Of a stretch of 64,000 bases of DNA, positions 32,962 to 41,743 are shown one piece after another. Source of the DNA: Bdellovibrionales bacterium Ga0074139 (GTDB taxonomy: Bacteria > Bdellovibrionota > Bdellovibrionia > Bdellovibrionales > Bdellovibrionaceae). The stretch spans positions 186,001-250,000 of the forward strand of contig LNEB01000012.1 in NCBI GenBank assembly GCA_001464795.1, written 5' to 3'. The position numbers were made by a program, and so were the translations under genes. Positions within the stretch are counted from its first letter, which is position 1, and each line of letters opens with the position of its first letter. Below the pieces are notes generated by a model. It saw only the letters and a list, made by a program, of their open reading frames with translations. It was not told the origin of the DNA and made no database searches.

Positions 32962-33720
32962 TCAGGCTAGAAGAGGGTTAATGTTGATTCCACCGTCAAT
33001 ATTGTATTCGCCACCGGTAATAAATGAAGCTTTCTCAGAAGCTAAAAACACAACTAAGTTAGCGACGTCCTCCGGCTGACCAAAACGTTTCAGTGGGACT
33101 CTGTTCTGCATGGCTTGGGCAAACCCCTTTAGCTGTTCCTCTGGAAATCCAGCTTTTCCAAAAATAGGGGTATAGATCGGTCCTGGGTTAACAGAATTTA
33201 TTCTGATCTTGCGTGGTGCCAGTTCTGTGGCTGCTGTTCTTGTATATGAATTCAATGCAGCCTTAGATGCAGCGTAAACTGCTGTGTTTGGCATTCCGGT
33301 ATACGCATTAACCGAGGATAGGTTAATAACTGAAGCACCTTCGTTCAAAATAGGAAGAAACTTTTCAATCGTAAATACGGCACCTTTAAAATTGATCCCC
33401 ATTTGGTGATCAAACATTTCTTCGGTTATTTGTCCTACCGGGGCTGGCGCAAATATTCCAGCATTCACAAAAAGGATATCAATTTTGCCAAACTCTTTCT
33501 TAACAAACTCAACAAGTTGGTTGGTTTCATTGATGTTTGCAGCGTCTGCTTTGAAGCCAAGGACACCTAATTCGTTAGCCGCGATCTTTACCTTGGATTC
33601 GTCTCTACCTGTTATGATAACCCGAGCTCCGGCATCCTTCATTTGTTTTGCTGATTGATAGCCAATGCCACTGTTTCCACCTGTTACAACAGCCACTTTT
33701 CCTTTTAATAAATCTTTCAT
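32962..33720 (-). CDS. Short-chain dehydrogenase/reductase (SDR)
   Basis: From the ATG at 33720 (AAAGGAG upstream) the product has 252 residues. It has the NAD(P) motif TGGNSGIG (about 13-20), the NAG segment (VNAGIF), the active-site Ser (NLSSVNAYTG), the YxxxK pair (YAASK) and the PG segment (VNPGPIYTPIF). These are the classical SDR features. It is an oxidoreductase with unknown substrate. The divergent Rrf2 gene (33866) and the DoxX gene downstream suggest a small redox-response unit. Confidence 0.93.
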   Translation of the reverse strand: MKDLLKGKVAVVTGGNSGIGYQSAKQMKDAGARVIITGRDESKVKIAANELGVLGFKADAANINETNQLVEFVKKEFGKIDILFVNAGIFAPAPVGQITEEMFDHQMGINFKGAVFTIEKFLPILNEGASVINLSSVNAYTGMPNTAVYAASKAALNSYTRTAATELAPRKIRINSVNPGPIYTPIFGKAGFPEEQLKGFAQAMQNRVPLKRFGQPEDVANLVVFLASEKASFITGGEYNIDGGININPLLA

Positions 33721-33770
33721 TAGGTTCTCCTTTGTTATTGGTTGATTCATTATATATTCACTATAGATAC

Positions 33771-33800
33771 ATAATAAACCAATTAACTTGCAAATTGCAA
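33771..33800 (-). promoter_or_regulatory. Promoter of the SDR-DoxX operon with TTGCAA repeats
   Basis: On the minus strand TTGCAA (33800-33795) and TATTAT (33776-33771) are 18 bases apart. A second TTGCAA lies one base beyond the first (33788-33793), so TTGCAA-a-TTGCAA forms a palindrome suited to a dimeric regulator such as the divergent Rrf2 protein. Confidence 0.45.
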
Positions 33801-33865
33801 CTACTTTTGATACAATTAAAAAAGTGAGTTGAATTCAGCCTGTAAGTCATTGAAAGGACTTGATT

Positions 33866-34291
33866 ATGGTCGATACAAAATTTTCCGTTTCGGTACACCT
33901 CTTGACTTCTTTGGCATACAATTCTGATCGCCTGATGAGCTCTGATGAGCTCGCACTTGGAATGAAGACAAACCCCAGTTTTGTCCGAAAGCTCATTGTT
34001 AATCTATCAAATGCAGGTCTCGTTGAATCTGTTAGAGGGAAAACAGGTGGTGTCCGTCTGGCTACTTCCCCAGAACAAATCACGTTAGATCGAGTTTATG
34101 AAGCTGTTGCTGAGCACAAAGTTATTTGCGTTCCCGAAAAATCGGCCTACAAGCCTTGTCCAGTGAGTTGCGCCATGGGCGGCATATTAACAAAAATATC
34201 CGACGATATAGAGAGAAATACCAGAGAACGATTGTCAAAAACCAATCTTAAAGACTTAGTTCAAAGTGTAACAAAGATTGACATTTCCTGA
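33866..34291 (+). CDS. Rrf2 family transcriptional regulator
   Basis: The 141-residue reading from the ATG at 33866 (AAAGGA upstream) has the Rrf2 winged helix (MSSDELALGMKTNPSFVRKLI, then LVESVRGKTGGVRLA) and LDRVYEAV. It has a Cys-bearing segment (VICVPE...KPCPVSC) where IscR/NsrR members bind Fe-S clusters; the spacing here differs from the canonical set, so a redox-sensing Cys is as likely. It probably controls the divergent SDR and DoxX genes. A few extra upstream codons exist without support. Confidence 0.88.
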   Translation: MVDTKFSVSVHLLTSLAYNSDRLMSSDELALGMKTNPSFVRKLIVNLSNAGLVESVRGKTGGVRLATSPEQITLDRVYEAVAEHKVICVPEKSAYKPCPVSCAMGGILTKISDDIERNTRERLSKTNLKDLVQSVTKIDIS

Positions 34292-34512
34292 ATATAACAT
34301 GCCGTTGATTACTCCCGAAAATACAAATTGAGCTCTGGTTTTTGTAATTCAAAAAATTAAATTTTTTAACTTGTTCAAAGCTGATTAAACGTGTCCGGTA
34401 CAAAATGAAAGAGCACAGGAATGGCGCACTGATGAGCAAATTATCGAGAATGTCTGGCAGGCTTTAACAATCTCGGGAGGTGATTTTATGCAAGCGTTTT
34501 TAAGTCTAACCA

Positions 34513-34911
34513 CTAGCTCAAACCTTCTTGAAGTCTACGACTTAATATTGCCTTCTTTGCCACAGGCTGAAGTCTCTTAAAAATTTTTGACTTTGGTGAA
34601 ACCACTCGCCAGAACGGGAATGTAAATCTTGCTTTACCTTTTGCAACTTCATTTTCGATTGCAACCTTAAGAAACATCGAGGTCGTAACAGGGCAAGCAA
34701 CATGAGCTTTTAGAGTTTTTGCCAGCTCTTTCCTTATATCATTTAAAGACCGCTCGGAGCCTCTTGGTATTATTTTAATAATTTTGGCTATTATTTCCGG
34801 AGTTCCAATAGCCATTTTTTGCCCCGGTTGCATGTCGGCAAACTTGGTAGAAAGAATTTTGACTTTGGGCTCATAAATTTTCGTTGGTTTTAACTTTTCT
34901 AGTTTTTTCAT
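34513..34911 (-). CDS. MGMT-like (methylated-DNA-protein alkyltransferase fold) protein without PCHR
   Basis: The 132-residue product has an MGMT-like layout: IAKIIKIIPRGSERSLNDIR, then LAKTLKAHVACPVTTSMFLK and FPFWRVVSP. The active alkyltransferase motif PCHRV is replaced by PFWRVV, and Cys occurs instead in HVACPVTT, so it cannot be an ordinary alkyltransferase. Alkyltransferase-like proteins that bind DNA are known, but this family's role is unclear to me. It overlaps the SRPBCC gene by 4 bases, so both are translated together. Confidence 0.6.
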   Translation of the reverse strand: MKKLEKLKPTKIYEPKVKILSTKFADMQPGQKMAIGTPEIIAKIIKIIPRGSERSLNDIRKELAKTLKAHVACPVTTSMFLKVAIENEVAKGKARFTFPFWRVVSPKSKIFKRLQPVAKKAILSRRLQEGLS

Positions 34912-35396
34912 TCTACCGCTTTCTTTAAGTCATTGATGTATGTATTGACCGAGTCTTCGACATTAAAGAATGTGTAGGATAGAAGCTTAGCCATAACCTT
35001 GGTTACAATTACTCTTTCTGTGAATGCAACTTCAGTTTTTCCGTCGGATGTTTCGGCAAAAGTTCCAACCCAGTTTCCACCAAAATCTTCACTGTCGATT
35101 ATTTCAATCTCAAACCTGGTAGGTGAAATCTTAACTTTAGTTCTAAATTTGATGGCTGGACCTTTATTTGGCTGTTCAATCCAAACCTCTCGTCCCTCAG
35201 TGCTATCTAAGACATCGACTTTTCCGACTTGGCTTCGCCAATTCTGGTGCGAGATATTAGTCACGGTCTTGAACACTTTTTCAGGATTCGAATTTATAAT
35301 TGTTTTGGCGGTAAATGAGCGCTCGTTCGGAAGAACAAGACCCACGATAGCTACAATTAAGATTATAATTAGAAGAATAACTAAACCAATTTTCAC
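34908..35396 (-). CDS. SRPBCC/polyketide-cyclase-like protein with N-terminal membrane helix
   Basis: The 162-residue product begins with a single hydrophobic helix (VILLIIILIVAIVGLVL), followed by an SRPBCC ligand-binding fold: FTAKTIINSNPEKVFKTVTN, the GREVWIEQPNKGPAIKFRT strand set, and a C-terminal helix (VNTYINDLKKAVE). Such domains bind hydrophobic ligands. It is co-transcribed with the MGMT-like gene and follows the AraC-type gene by only 2 bases, so the three probably form one operon. Confidence 0.8.
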   Translation of the reverse strand: MKIGLVILLIIILIVAIVGLVLPNERSFTAKTIINSNPEKVFKTVTNISHQNWRSQVGKVDVLDSTEGREVWIEQPNKGPAIKFRTKVKISPTRFEIEIIDSEDFGGNWVGTFAETSDGKTEVAFTERVIVTKVMAKLLSYTFFNVEDSVNTYINDLKKAVE

Positions 35397-35398
35397 AA

Positions 35399-36283
35399 TT
35401 ACCTCACTTCGATAGGGATATAGATTTCTGTAATTAGATCTCGCTCTTGGCGTACGGTTCTAGGGTCATTAATATAAATTTCAAACGGAAATGCATCTCC
35501 AAGTCTATAACCAGAATTTGGAAGCCAGTTTCTGTACGCTACATTCCAACTTTGCCAAAGATTTTTGTAGCTTCCGTTATGGATAAATACCGCATACGTG
35601 CCTGGCTTAACGGTCAATGTTTCTAAGCCTTCGCATGCGATAGCATCAGACCCAAGTAGTTCAAACCCACCAAAATATTTCACTTCGGTTGGGTTAACTA
35701 GGTCAGGATCTTCAAACATAACAGCACAAGCTCGTCCCATTCTCGCATTTAGATTGTTGGCGTCAGCCAATTTGATTGCCTGCTTGAACGTCGCCTCTGC
35801 AACTTTTTGAAAACTTCTGTTTTGATATCCTTTTCCCATGATTCCAAAAATGATTTGGTGCACCCTAAGTTCAATTCGGCTGGGCTCAGCAACAATTTTT
35901 TTAGTTTCTGCTTTTTGGGTTAGCCAGAGGGAAAGCGTATTGTCATTAAATTCGGTTGAGGATGCTGGTGTAAAACCAAAACGTTTGCGAAAGGATCGGA
36001 TATATGAAGAAACTGAATCGTATCCAGCCGCAACGGCGATTTCGATTATGGATGATTTTTTGCCTTTTTGAACTCTATAAAACCCAGAAGCAAGTCGAAT
36101 TCGACGAATAAATCCCGAAATTGGTTCGCCGGTATAAATTAAAAACAATCGATGGAGGTGAAAAGGAGAAATTCCTGCATGACCGGCTAATATTTCAAGA
36201 GTCAGTTTGGAGTCTGAGTTCTCTTCAATAAACTCGACGACTTTATTAATTCTGTTTCTGTATTCTGATTCAAACATACTCAT
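35399..36283 (-). CDS. AraC family regulator with GyrI-like effector domain
   Basis: The product has a two-HTH AraC DNA-binding domain at the N-terminus (LEILAGHAGISPFHLHRLFL; IIEIAVAAGYDSVSSYIRSF, then RKRFGFTPASS). A GyrI-like effector-binding domain follows (RIELRVHQIIFGIMGKGYQN, TVKPGTYAVFIHNGSYK, WLPNSGYRLGDAFPFEIYI). This is the Rob/SoxS-type architecture that senses small hydrophobic compounds. The start at 36283 (MSMFESEYRN) is chosen; longer forms are possible. It probably controls its own operon with the SRPBCC and MGMT-like genes. Confidence 0.9.
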   Translation of the reverse strand: MSMFESEYRNRINKVVEFIEENSDSKLTLEILAGHAGISPFHLHRLFLIYTGEPISGFIRRIRLASGFYRVQKGKKSSIIEIAVAAGYDSVSSYIRSFRKRFGFTPASSTEFNDNTLSLWLTQKAETKKIVAEPSRIELRVHQIIFGIMGKGYQNRSFQKVAEATFKQAIKLADANNLNARMGRACAVMFEDPDLVNPTEVKYFGGFELLGSDAIACEGLETLTVKPGTYAVFIHNGSYKNLWQSWNVAYRNWLPNSGYRLGDAFPFEIYINDPRTVRQERDLITEIYIPIEVR

Positions 36284-36390
36284 AAAACGATATCTTATCA
36301 AAAGACAGAACGATGTGCAGGTCTTGCTATGTCATTCAAAATGCTTAAATTTACCAGATCTGCCTTCCAAATAACTTAAATGTTGATGAC

Positions 36391-36780
36391 CTACTTTTCG
36401 GTCTTTCCCTTTTCCAAATAAAGCAGTCGTGAAACCATAGCCAAAAGACCGATTGATCCTCCCGCCAAAACCAATATGAACCATAAAACTGGATTCATCT
36501 TTTGGTCTTTCATACGATCTAGTAATGCTATAAATGCAGTTGCGATTCCGATAAGAAGATCAAACCAGATCTGGTTACCCCAAAAACCTCTGGTATGATG
36601 ATCCCAAAAGCCCAGTGGTCCTTCAATAGACATTGTAAATACTGAATAAATGAAAAGAGCTATCAAAAGTATAAACGGAAAAATCCAAGACTTTACCATT
36701 GGCTTTTTAAATATGACGAAAAAGATCACTACCAACAAAAAGGCCACTGCTATCAAAGGTAGAATTTGATTGACGTTCAT
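36391..36780 (-). CDS. Small membrane protein
   Basis: From the ATG at 36780 (AAGGAG 6 bases upstream) the product has about 129 residues with four predicted helices: LPLIAVAFLLVVIFFVIF, WIFPFILLIALFIYSVF, WFDLLIGIATAFIALLD and PVLWFILVLAGGSIGLLA. No family recognised. It is divergent from the TetR gene at 36873 and the operator-like palindrome lies between them, so it is the probable target of that repressor. Confidence 0.65.
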   Translation of the reverse strand: MNVNQILPLIAVAFLLVVIFFVIFKKPMVKSWIFPFILLIALFIYSVFTMSIEGPLGFWDHHTRGFWGNQIWFDLLIGIATAFIALLDRMKDQKMNPVLWFILVLAGGSIGLLAMVSRLLYLEKGKTEK

Positions 36781-36820
36781 AGTTAACTCCTTAAGCATGG
36801 TTCAAGAAAACAATCACTTT

Positions 36821-36847
36821 GTAGCATATGCTACACTATTGTAGCAC
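36821..36847. promoter_or_regulatory. TetR operator candidate
   Basis: The 14-base perfect palindrome GTAGCATATGCTAC (36821-36834) is followed by another half-site GTAGCAC (36841-36847). It lies between the membrane-protein gene and the TetR start, the usual place of a TetR-family operator. Confidence 0.55.
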
Positions 36848-36872
36848 CAATTACAATATCCAAAGGCAAGCG

Positions 36873-37427
36873 ATGAAAGATCAAATATTATCTGGTACAA
36901 TTGAATACCTCCTCGATTTTGGCTTAGCTGGGCTATCTCTTCGACCGCTGGCAAAAAGACTAGGAACGAGTGATCGAATGATTCTGTATTATTTCGAAAC
37001 AAAAGATGTTTTGATTCAAGAGGCTGTTAAAAAGCTTGCAGAACTAATGATTAGTCAGATTAAACAACGCTGCGACAAAGTGGTGATTAAAAAACCTGGG
37101 GACTTTATTGAATGTATTTGGGATGCTTTTGTTGCCCCGGCATCCCGCCCAATTGCTATGCTATTTCTAGAACTCGATCTATTGAGCCTACGAGAAGCAA
37201 AAACTTTTGGCGCTACGGGCAGATTTCTTATGGATGAGTGGAGCAAATTGGTGGTAGCTAGCTTAAGTCCTTTTGTAGTAGACAATAACGAATCAAATCA
37301 AAAAATAGATAGTTTGTCCGCTGAGTTGCTAGGATCAATTATTCATCACTTGGTCAGCCAAGGGAACTCTCCCAGAGGAACAGTAAAAAGAATTCGAAAC
37401 CGTGCAAACGCGATTGCACTCAAGTAA
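36873..37427 (+). CDS. TetR/AcrR family repressor
   Basis: From the ATG at 36873 the product has about 184 residues. The N-terminal HTH is clear: GTIEYLLDFGLAGLSLRPLA, then KRLGTSDRMILYYFETKDVL, the TetR motif ending in YYxF..K. The C-terminal ligand domain is helical. A palindrome lies just upstream. It likely represses the divergent membrane-protein gene and itself; ligand unknown. Confidence 0.9.
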   Translation: MKDQILSGTIEYLLDFGLAGLSLRPLAKRLGTSDRMILYYFETKDVLIQEAVKKLAELMISQIKQRCDKVVIKKPGDFIECIWDAFVAPASRPIAMLFLELDLLSLREAKTFGATGRFLMDEWSKLVVASLSPFVVDNNESNQKIDSLSAELLGSIIHHLVSQGNSPRGTVKRIRNRANAIALK

Positions 37428-37534
37428 GGATTAACAAAATTGATCCCAATAGCAAAGTGGCTGACTAAGTACGACGAGCCTCATTGATGAAAATTTATTT
37501 ATTGTATCTCTGCCTGCAAAGTAATTTTAACGGC

Positions 37535-37569
37535 AGATAAAGCTTTTGAAACATTATAAAGCTTTATCT
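37535..37569. other. 12-bp inverted repeat over the end of the NtrC-type gene
   Basis: AGATAAAGCTTT (37535-37546) and its complement (37558-37569) flank an 11-base loop. The second arm contains the last codons of the response-regulator gene. It could form a transcript-end hairpin, but no T-run follows on the minus strand. Confidence 0.4.
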
Positions 37570-38954
37570 CCTGCATGAAAAGCATGCTTACGTCTCTCGT
37601 TGACCAGCCCTAGTTCTTTGGCTCGCCGAAAGAACGTAGCTCTAGACATATTCAAAATCTGAGCAGCTTTAGTTCTATCACCCGACGAATCTACCAATGC
37701 TTTTTGAAATCGTTTACGTTCCTGTGAAATTGGCGTATGTCCGAATTTACCCATTACATGAAGGGCCTGCTTCGGGGTAAACAGTTTTGATAAATCTGGA
37801 ATTGCCTGACAAACATCTTTTTCTCGGATCACTTTGTTGTCACAACGATAAACCATCATTTCAATAACAGATTCAAGCTGCCTTACATTTCCTGGCCAAT
37901 GATATGAAAACAGAAGATCGATCGCTTGTGGAGTTATTGTGTATTCATTTTTGAATCGAGACGAAAGAAAAAAGACTACAAGCTCTGGGATGTCTTCCAA
38001 CCGTTCCCGCAGGGGAGGAATCCGAATCGAAAATTTTGCTATTCGGTAATACAGATCTTCACGGAACTTTTTGTCCATGACTGCATTTTCAAGATTTACA
38101 TGTGTCGCAGAAATACTTTTAAAACTAACATGTCGCTCTTCTGTTGATCCAACACGTTGAACTTTTCGCTCTTGAAGAACACGCAAAAGCTTTGCTTGTT
38201 GATGCATTGGCATATCACCAATTTCATCTAAGAAGACAAAACCACCTTGTGCTGCCTCAAAAGCACCAATTCGATCTCTATCGGCGCCGGTAAATGCGCC
38301 CTTAACGTGACCAAACAGTTCCGATTCTGCAATTCCGTCATTGATAGCTCCGCAATGAACTGGGAATAGTCTAGTCGCTGAATCAGCAAGTTCTGCGATT
38401 GACCTAGCAACAACCTCTTTACCAGTTCCAGTTTCGCCTTGAATCAAAATATCTTTAATTCCCATCTTAGCGGCCTGATGAATATCTGATTTCAATTTAA
38501 TAACCGAAGCGGATGATCCAACTAAAAGCGTTCCTTTTTTTGAGGTCGAAAGAATGGCATCTCTGCGCAGTTGTCTTTTCTTTAAAGTTGATAAAACAGC
38601 TTCTCTGATTTCACTTAAATTTGCAGGCTTAGGAATGAAATGAGTAATTCCTGAATTCATTATTTCAATAAGCCGCTTAGGGTCGGTCTCGCCACTGATG
38701 ATTATAACGTCAACCTCAGAGTCTTTAGCCATTATTCGTCGGAAAACATCAAGACCGGTTCTGCGATCACCGACAAAGTTTAAATCCAGCAATACGACAT
38801 CGTAAAAGATATTTTCAATTGCAATCAAACCTTGGTCGATGTTTGCATAGGAATGAATTTCGAATCCCAAATCTTCAAAAACAAGTGGGATCTGCTCGAG
38901 CCAAGTGGCATCGTCATCAAGGGCTAAAATCTTAGGAGTTCTATCTTTAATCAT
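37554..38954 (-). CDS. NtrC-family sigma-54-dependent response regulator
   Basis: The 466-residue product has three domains. The receiver has Asp57 as the probable phosphate acceptor (VVLLDLNF) and Lys109 (FIPKPAN). The AAA+ domain has Walker A GETGTGKE (173-180), GAFTGA (219-224) for contact with sigma-54, and Walker B VFLDEIGD (240-247). The C-terminal part is a Fis-type HTH (DRTKAAQILNMSRATFFRR). It activates sigma-54 promoters from upstream palindromes. It overlaps the kinase gene by 4 bases. Operator-like palindromes at 32489 and 41839 are the candidate binding sites. Confidence 0.95.
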   Translation of the reverse strand: MIKDRTPKILALDDDATWLEQIPLVFEDLGFEIHSYANIDQGLIAIENIFYDVVLLDLNFVGDRRTGLDVFRRIMAKDSEVDVIIISGETDPKRLIEIMNSGITHFIPKPANLSEIREAVLSTLKKRQLRRDAILSTSKKGTLLVGSSASVIKLKSDIHQAAKMGIKDILIQGETGTGKEVVARSIAELADSATRLFPVHCGAINDGIAESELFGHVKGAFTGADRDRIGAFEAAQGGFVFLDEIGDMPMHQQAKLLRVLQERKVQRVGSTEERHVSFKSISATHVNLENAVMDKKFREDLYYRIAKFSIRIPPLRERLEDIPELVVFFLSSRFKNEYTITPQAIDLLFSYHWPGNVRQLESVIEMMVYRCDNKVIREKDVCQAIPDLSKLFTPKQALHVMGKFGHTPISQERKRFQKALVDSSGDRTKAAQILNMSRATFFRRAKELGLVNERRKHAFHAGDKAL

Positions 38955-40237
38955 ATTAAAGCCTGCTTAGGAATTTTAACTTCAAACTTAGCTCCGCCTA
39001 GTTCAGAAGATCGGCTGATAGCAATTTCACCCTTATGAGCTTCTATAATTTTTTTTGAAACCAAAAGACCAAGCCCAGAACCATGTGGCTTACTACTTTT
39101 TAAAGGGCGTATAGTAGATTCCGAGTAAGAGGGAAGCCCTGCCCCTGAATCTTCAACGACAACACCAATAAAATCTTTGTTCTCTAGATTGAAAGAAACT
39201 TGAATACTTTTTTTATCAGAAGCATTTGATTCCACGGCCTCAAAAGCATTTTTAATAATATTTGTGAAGACACGTTCGACCTGAATTGGATCGTGATTCA
39301 CTAGAACTTCTTGATTCGGGTTTTGAAAGCTTAGTTGAATGTTTTTGGCAACCGGCAGACTCTGGCTAGTTTCAAGTGACTTCTTAAGCGTATCGACTAA
39401 GCTTAAATTCCTTTGTTGAACGGAAATCTCGCGACTACCGTCAAGCGCCGTCTGAACAATTGAAAGTAATGAGGGAAGCTTTTCGCTACTGACTTTAAGC
39501 AAATTTTTGTAACGAGTCTCAGTTGGAGCTTCCTTCGCTAAATCGGTTGCAATTTGTAGCGATTGCAGAATGGTTTTAATATCGTGGATAACGCCTCTTG
39601 CAATTTGGCTATAGACGGACTGTTCCCGCTCCTGGAATGAGGTATTTAGTTTCTGAGAGATTTCCTGAATTTCAATGGGCCAATCCGAAGAAATTGATTT
39701 TTCGCCGGTGGAGGTGTCGACTAAAGATTCAATGGGGCGAACCAAATATTTACGAAAGTATCGTGTTTGAAAATAAAGCCCACTTCCTGCAAATAGCCCT
39801 ATGAGACACACGCTTATAAGCAAGTTTCCTAATTTAAAATAATACCAAATATCGCGCTTTGGAGTTGCTATTAACACAGAATACTTATCTTCCAAAAACG
39901 GCATTTTCACTTGAGAATAAGCAAAGCTATTAAGTCTTGGGATTTTTCGAATATCTTCATCTGATCCAAACCGTACATCCGACAAATTCAATTCGATTTG
40001 CAATTGAGACGCAACTGCATCTGGTGAACCTCGCGGAGCCAAAAGCAGCTCACTAGAAAGTCGTCGAGCAACAATTAGAGTTTTTGAATCTAGCTCGCTT
40101 TGAATAAGATTAAGTTCGCTCCGGTAGTTGTAAAAAGCAAAAAGAGAAAACAAAAACAAGCTTGCAACCAATGCGGTCCCGCCGGACATCATCCAAGAGG
40201 CATTTATGATTTGTTGGAGCTTTCTTCTTTGTTTCAT
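38951..40237 (-). CDS. Membrane sensor histidine kinase
   Basis: The 428-residue product has two membrane helices (TALVASLFLFSLFAFYN; LLISVCLIGLFAGSGLYF) around a periplasmic loop of about 100 residues, then an HAMP-like linker. The dimerisation region has His217 (ARGVIHDIKTILQ) and the catalytic domain has the N-box (NAFEAV, about 330), DSGAGLP and GSGLGLLVS (about 386). It phosphorylates the co-encoded NtrC-type regulator. The adjacent periplasmic binding protein (40239) could present the signal. Confidence 0.92.
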   Translation of the reverse strand: MKQRRKLQQIINASWMMSGGTALVASLFLFSLFAFYNYRSELNLIQSELDSKTLIVARRLSSELLLAPRGSPDAVASQLQIELNLSDVRFGSDEDIRKIPRLNSFAYSQVKMPFLEDKYSVLIATPKRDIWYYFKLGNLLISVCLIGLFAGSGLYFQTRYFRKYLVRPIESLVDTSTGEKSISSDWPIEIQEISQKLNTSFQEREQSVYSQIARGVIHDIKTILQSLQIATDLAKEAPTETRYKNLLKVSSEKLPSLLSIVQTALDGSREISVQQRNLSLVDTLKKSLETSQSLPVAKNIQLSFQNPNQEVLVNHDPIQVERVFTNIIKNAFEAVESNASDKKSIQVSFNLENKDFIGVVVEDSGAGLPSYSESTIRPLKSSKPHGSGLGLLVSKKIIEAHKGEIAISRSSELGGAKFEVKIPKQALI

Positions 40238-40238
40238 A

Positions 40239-41363
40239 TTATTTTATTGTCTTATCAAAAACTAATTCGCCATCTGAAAGTTTGAAAACACTGATGCCCC
40301 ATGGGTTTTTAAATTCAGATTTCCCATGCTTTAGAAATGCTTGCTTAAATTGATTTTTATCTTTTGGTTTAAACGTGCACAATAGATCTACTGTGTCTTC
40401 TATCGCTTTGATCAAGGACTGGGCCGAGCCACTTGATGGAAATGCAGAAGCCATCGAAGGATTTTTAAGGATTTGCTTACCTAAATTGAAAAACGACAAA
40501 CCTTTGTCTGATGGTGGGAAACCTTTTACTGTCATTCCACTAGCTCCTTCGAGCTGTGGCGAGTTGTGAACGAATCCGTAATTGTTATCACCCCAACCGT
40601 CACTTCCGACAAAAAATGTGTCTGGATTCCATTTGCTAATTTTACCGATCAGAAATGAAGAAACTTTTGAATAATTAGGTAAAAGTACAACGTCAGGCTT
40701 TTGAGATTTGAAAAAGCTCTCAAGCTCGGCAACGTCAGGCTGTTCACCCGCTATCTTGTGTTCCAATAGTTTTTTAAAGCCTAGCTTTTTAGCCTCTGAG
40801 TTGTAGCTAGATGCAAAATCTAAACACGAAACGCAATCTTCACTGACAATTGAAGCGAAAGTAATTTCTTTTTTGCCTTTGAATTTTGCTTTGGTCTGAC
40901 TCGCTAAAACAGAAGCCATTTTTTGATTTGATTGAGCCAGTGTCAGGTGCATTGGATTTAATTCATAAACCTCTTTAGCCGAAGCCATGATACTTACACT
41001 TGGTGTCTCTGGAGCGCCTTTTACCGCTAAAAGATAATGGTTGCTTCGGCGAGGACCGACTATGAGCCATGCCCCAGATGATTCTGATTTTTTTGCCAGC
41101 TCTAAGGCTTGTAGTGTATCACTTGCATCGTACAGAACCTTTTCGTCATTAATTTCATAGCCGCAGGATCTTAGCTTTTCGCGGGTCAGGTCTTTTCCAG
41201 TTTGAACTGCGTATTCATACTCCTTCTGAAAACGCTCTGATGAAGTTGTATCTTTTGGAGCTAATGCTTCCATGAACGATATTTTAACTTTTATTGTTTC
41301 TTTTGGCGCAGAATGAACAAAAGAGGATGCGAGCAGAAGAAAACTTGATACTAAAAGTTTCAT
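40239..41363 (-). CDS. Periplasmic binding protein (type 1, Leu/Ile/Val-like)
   Basis: From the ATG at 41363 the product has 374 residues with a signal peptide (MKLLVSSFLLLASSFVHSA). The mature part has the ligand-binding fold of LivJ-type proteins: SSGAWLIVGPRRSNHYLLAV, then KAFKGKKEITFASIVS-like and KPDVVLLPNYSKVSSFLIG segments, and a KWNPDTFFVGSDGWGDN stretch. No transport permease or ATPase is adjacent; the histidine kinase gene follows after one base, so a role in signal detection is inferred. Confidence 0.8.
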   Translation of the reverse strand: MKLLVSSFLLLASSFVHSAPKETIKVKISFMEALAPKDTTSSERFQKEYEYAVQTGKDLTREKLRSCGYEINDEKVLYDASDTLQALELAKKSESSGAWLIVGPRRSNHYLLAVKGAPETPSVSIMASAKEVYELNPMHLTLAQSNQKMASVLASQTKAKFKGKKEITFASIVSEDCVSCLDFASSYNSEAKKLGFKKLLEHKIAGEQPDVAELESFFKSQKPDVVLLPNYSKVSSFLIGKISKWNPDTFFVGSDGWGDNNYGFVHNSPQLEGASGMTVKGFPPSDKGLSFFNLGKQILKNPSMASAFPSSGSAQSLIKAIEDTVDLLCTFKPKDKNQFKQAFLKHGKSEFKNPWGISVFKLSDGELVFDKTIK

Positions 41364-41743
41364 ATCACTTTCCCCCAAGTTAAAATTGCTTTGCCAAAAG
41401 ATTCTTTTGGAGAGGTCAGAGTTAAAACGTTACCGTCAAGTTTTGCATGACGAACCAGTTCTTTACCAATACGATTAGGATTCGAAGCGTTCTTTACCTG
41501 GTGTTTGATGATATCTTTGTCGACCGTGAAAGTTCCTGAATAAAAAAGAATTGAATCAAAATAATTTTGGGCTTCGACTGAAGATTTATTTTCAACTTCT
41601 CTGTTGATGCTGACGCTCATGTAGCCGTTTTCAGTGTAGATAAGTTGACCTTTAGAATTTCTTCCCCAATCACGAATCTCGCCGTCGATACTTTCAATTA
41701 AGAACCGCTCTAGAAGCCATGTTCCGACTAATCGATCCTTCAT
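41360..41743 (-). CDS. Lipocalin-like domain protein
   Basis: From the ATG at 41743 the 127-residue product begins MKDRLVGTWLLERFLIESID, the standard start of the lipocalin-like family. It continues GQLIYTENGYMSVSINREV, FYSGTFTVDKDIIKHQVKN and ends with LTWGKVI. There is no signal peptide. It may bind a small hydrophobic molecule in the cytoplasm. It is the first gene of the operon with the periplasmic binding protein and two-component genes, and its stop overlaps the next start. Confidence 0.8.
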   Translation of the reverse strand: MKDRLVGTWLLERFLIESIDGEIRDWGRNSKGQLIYTENGYMSVSINREVENKSSVEAQNYFDSILFYSGTFTVDKDIIKHQVKNASNPNRIGKELVRHAKLDGNVLTLTSPKESFGKAILTWGKVI

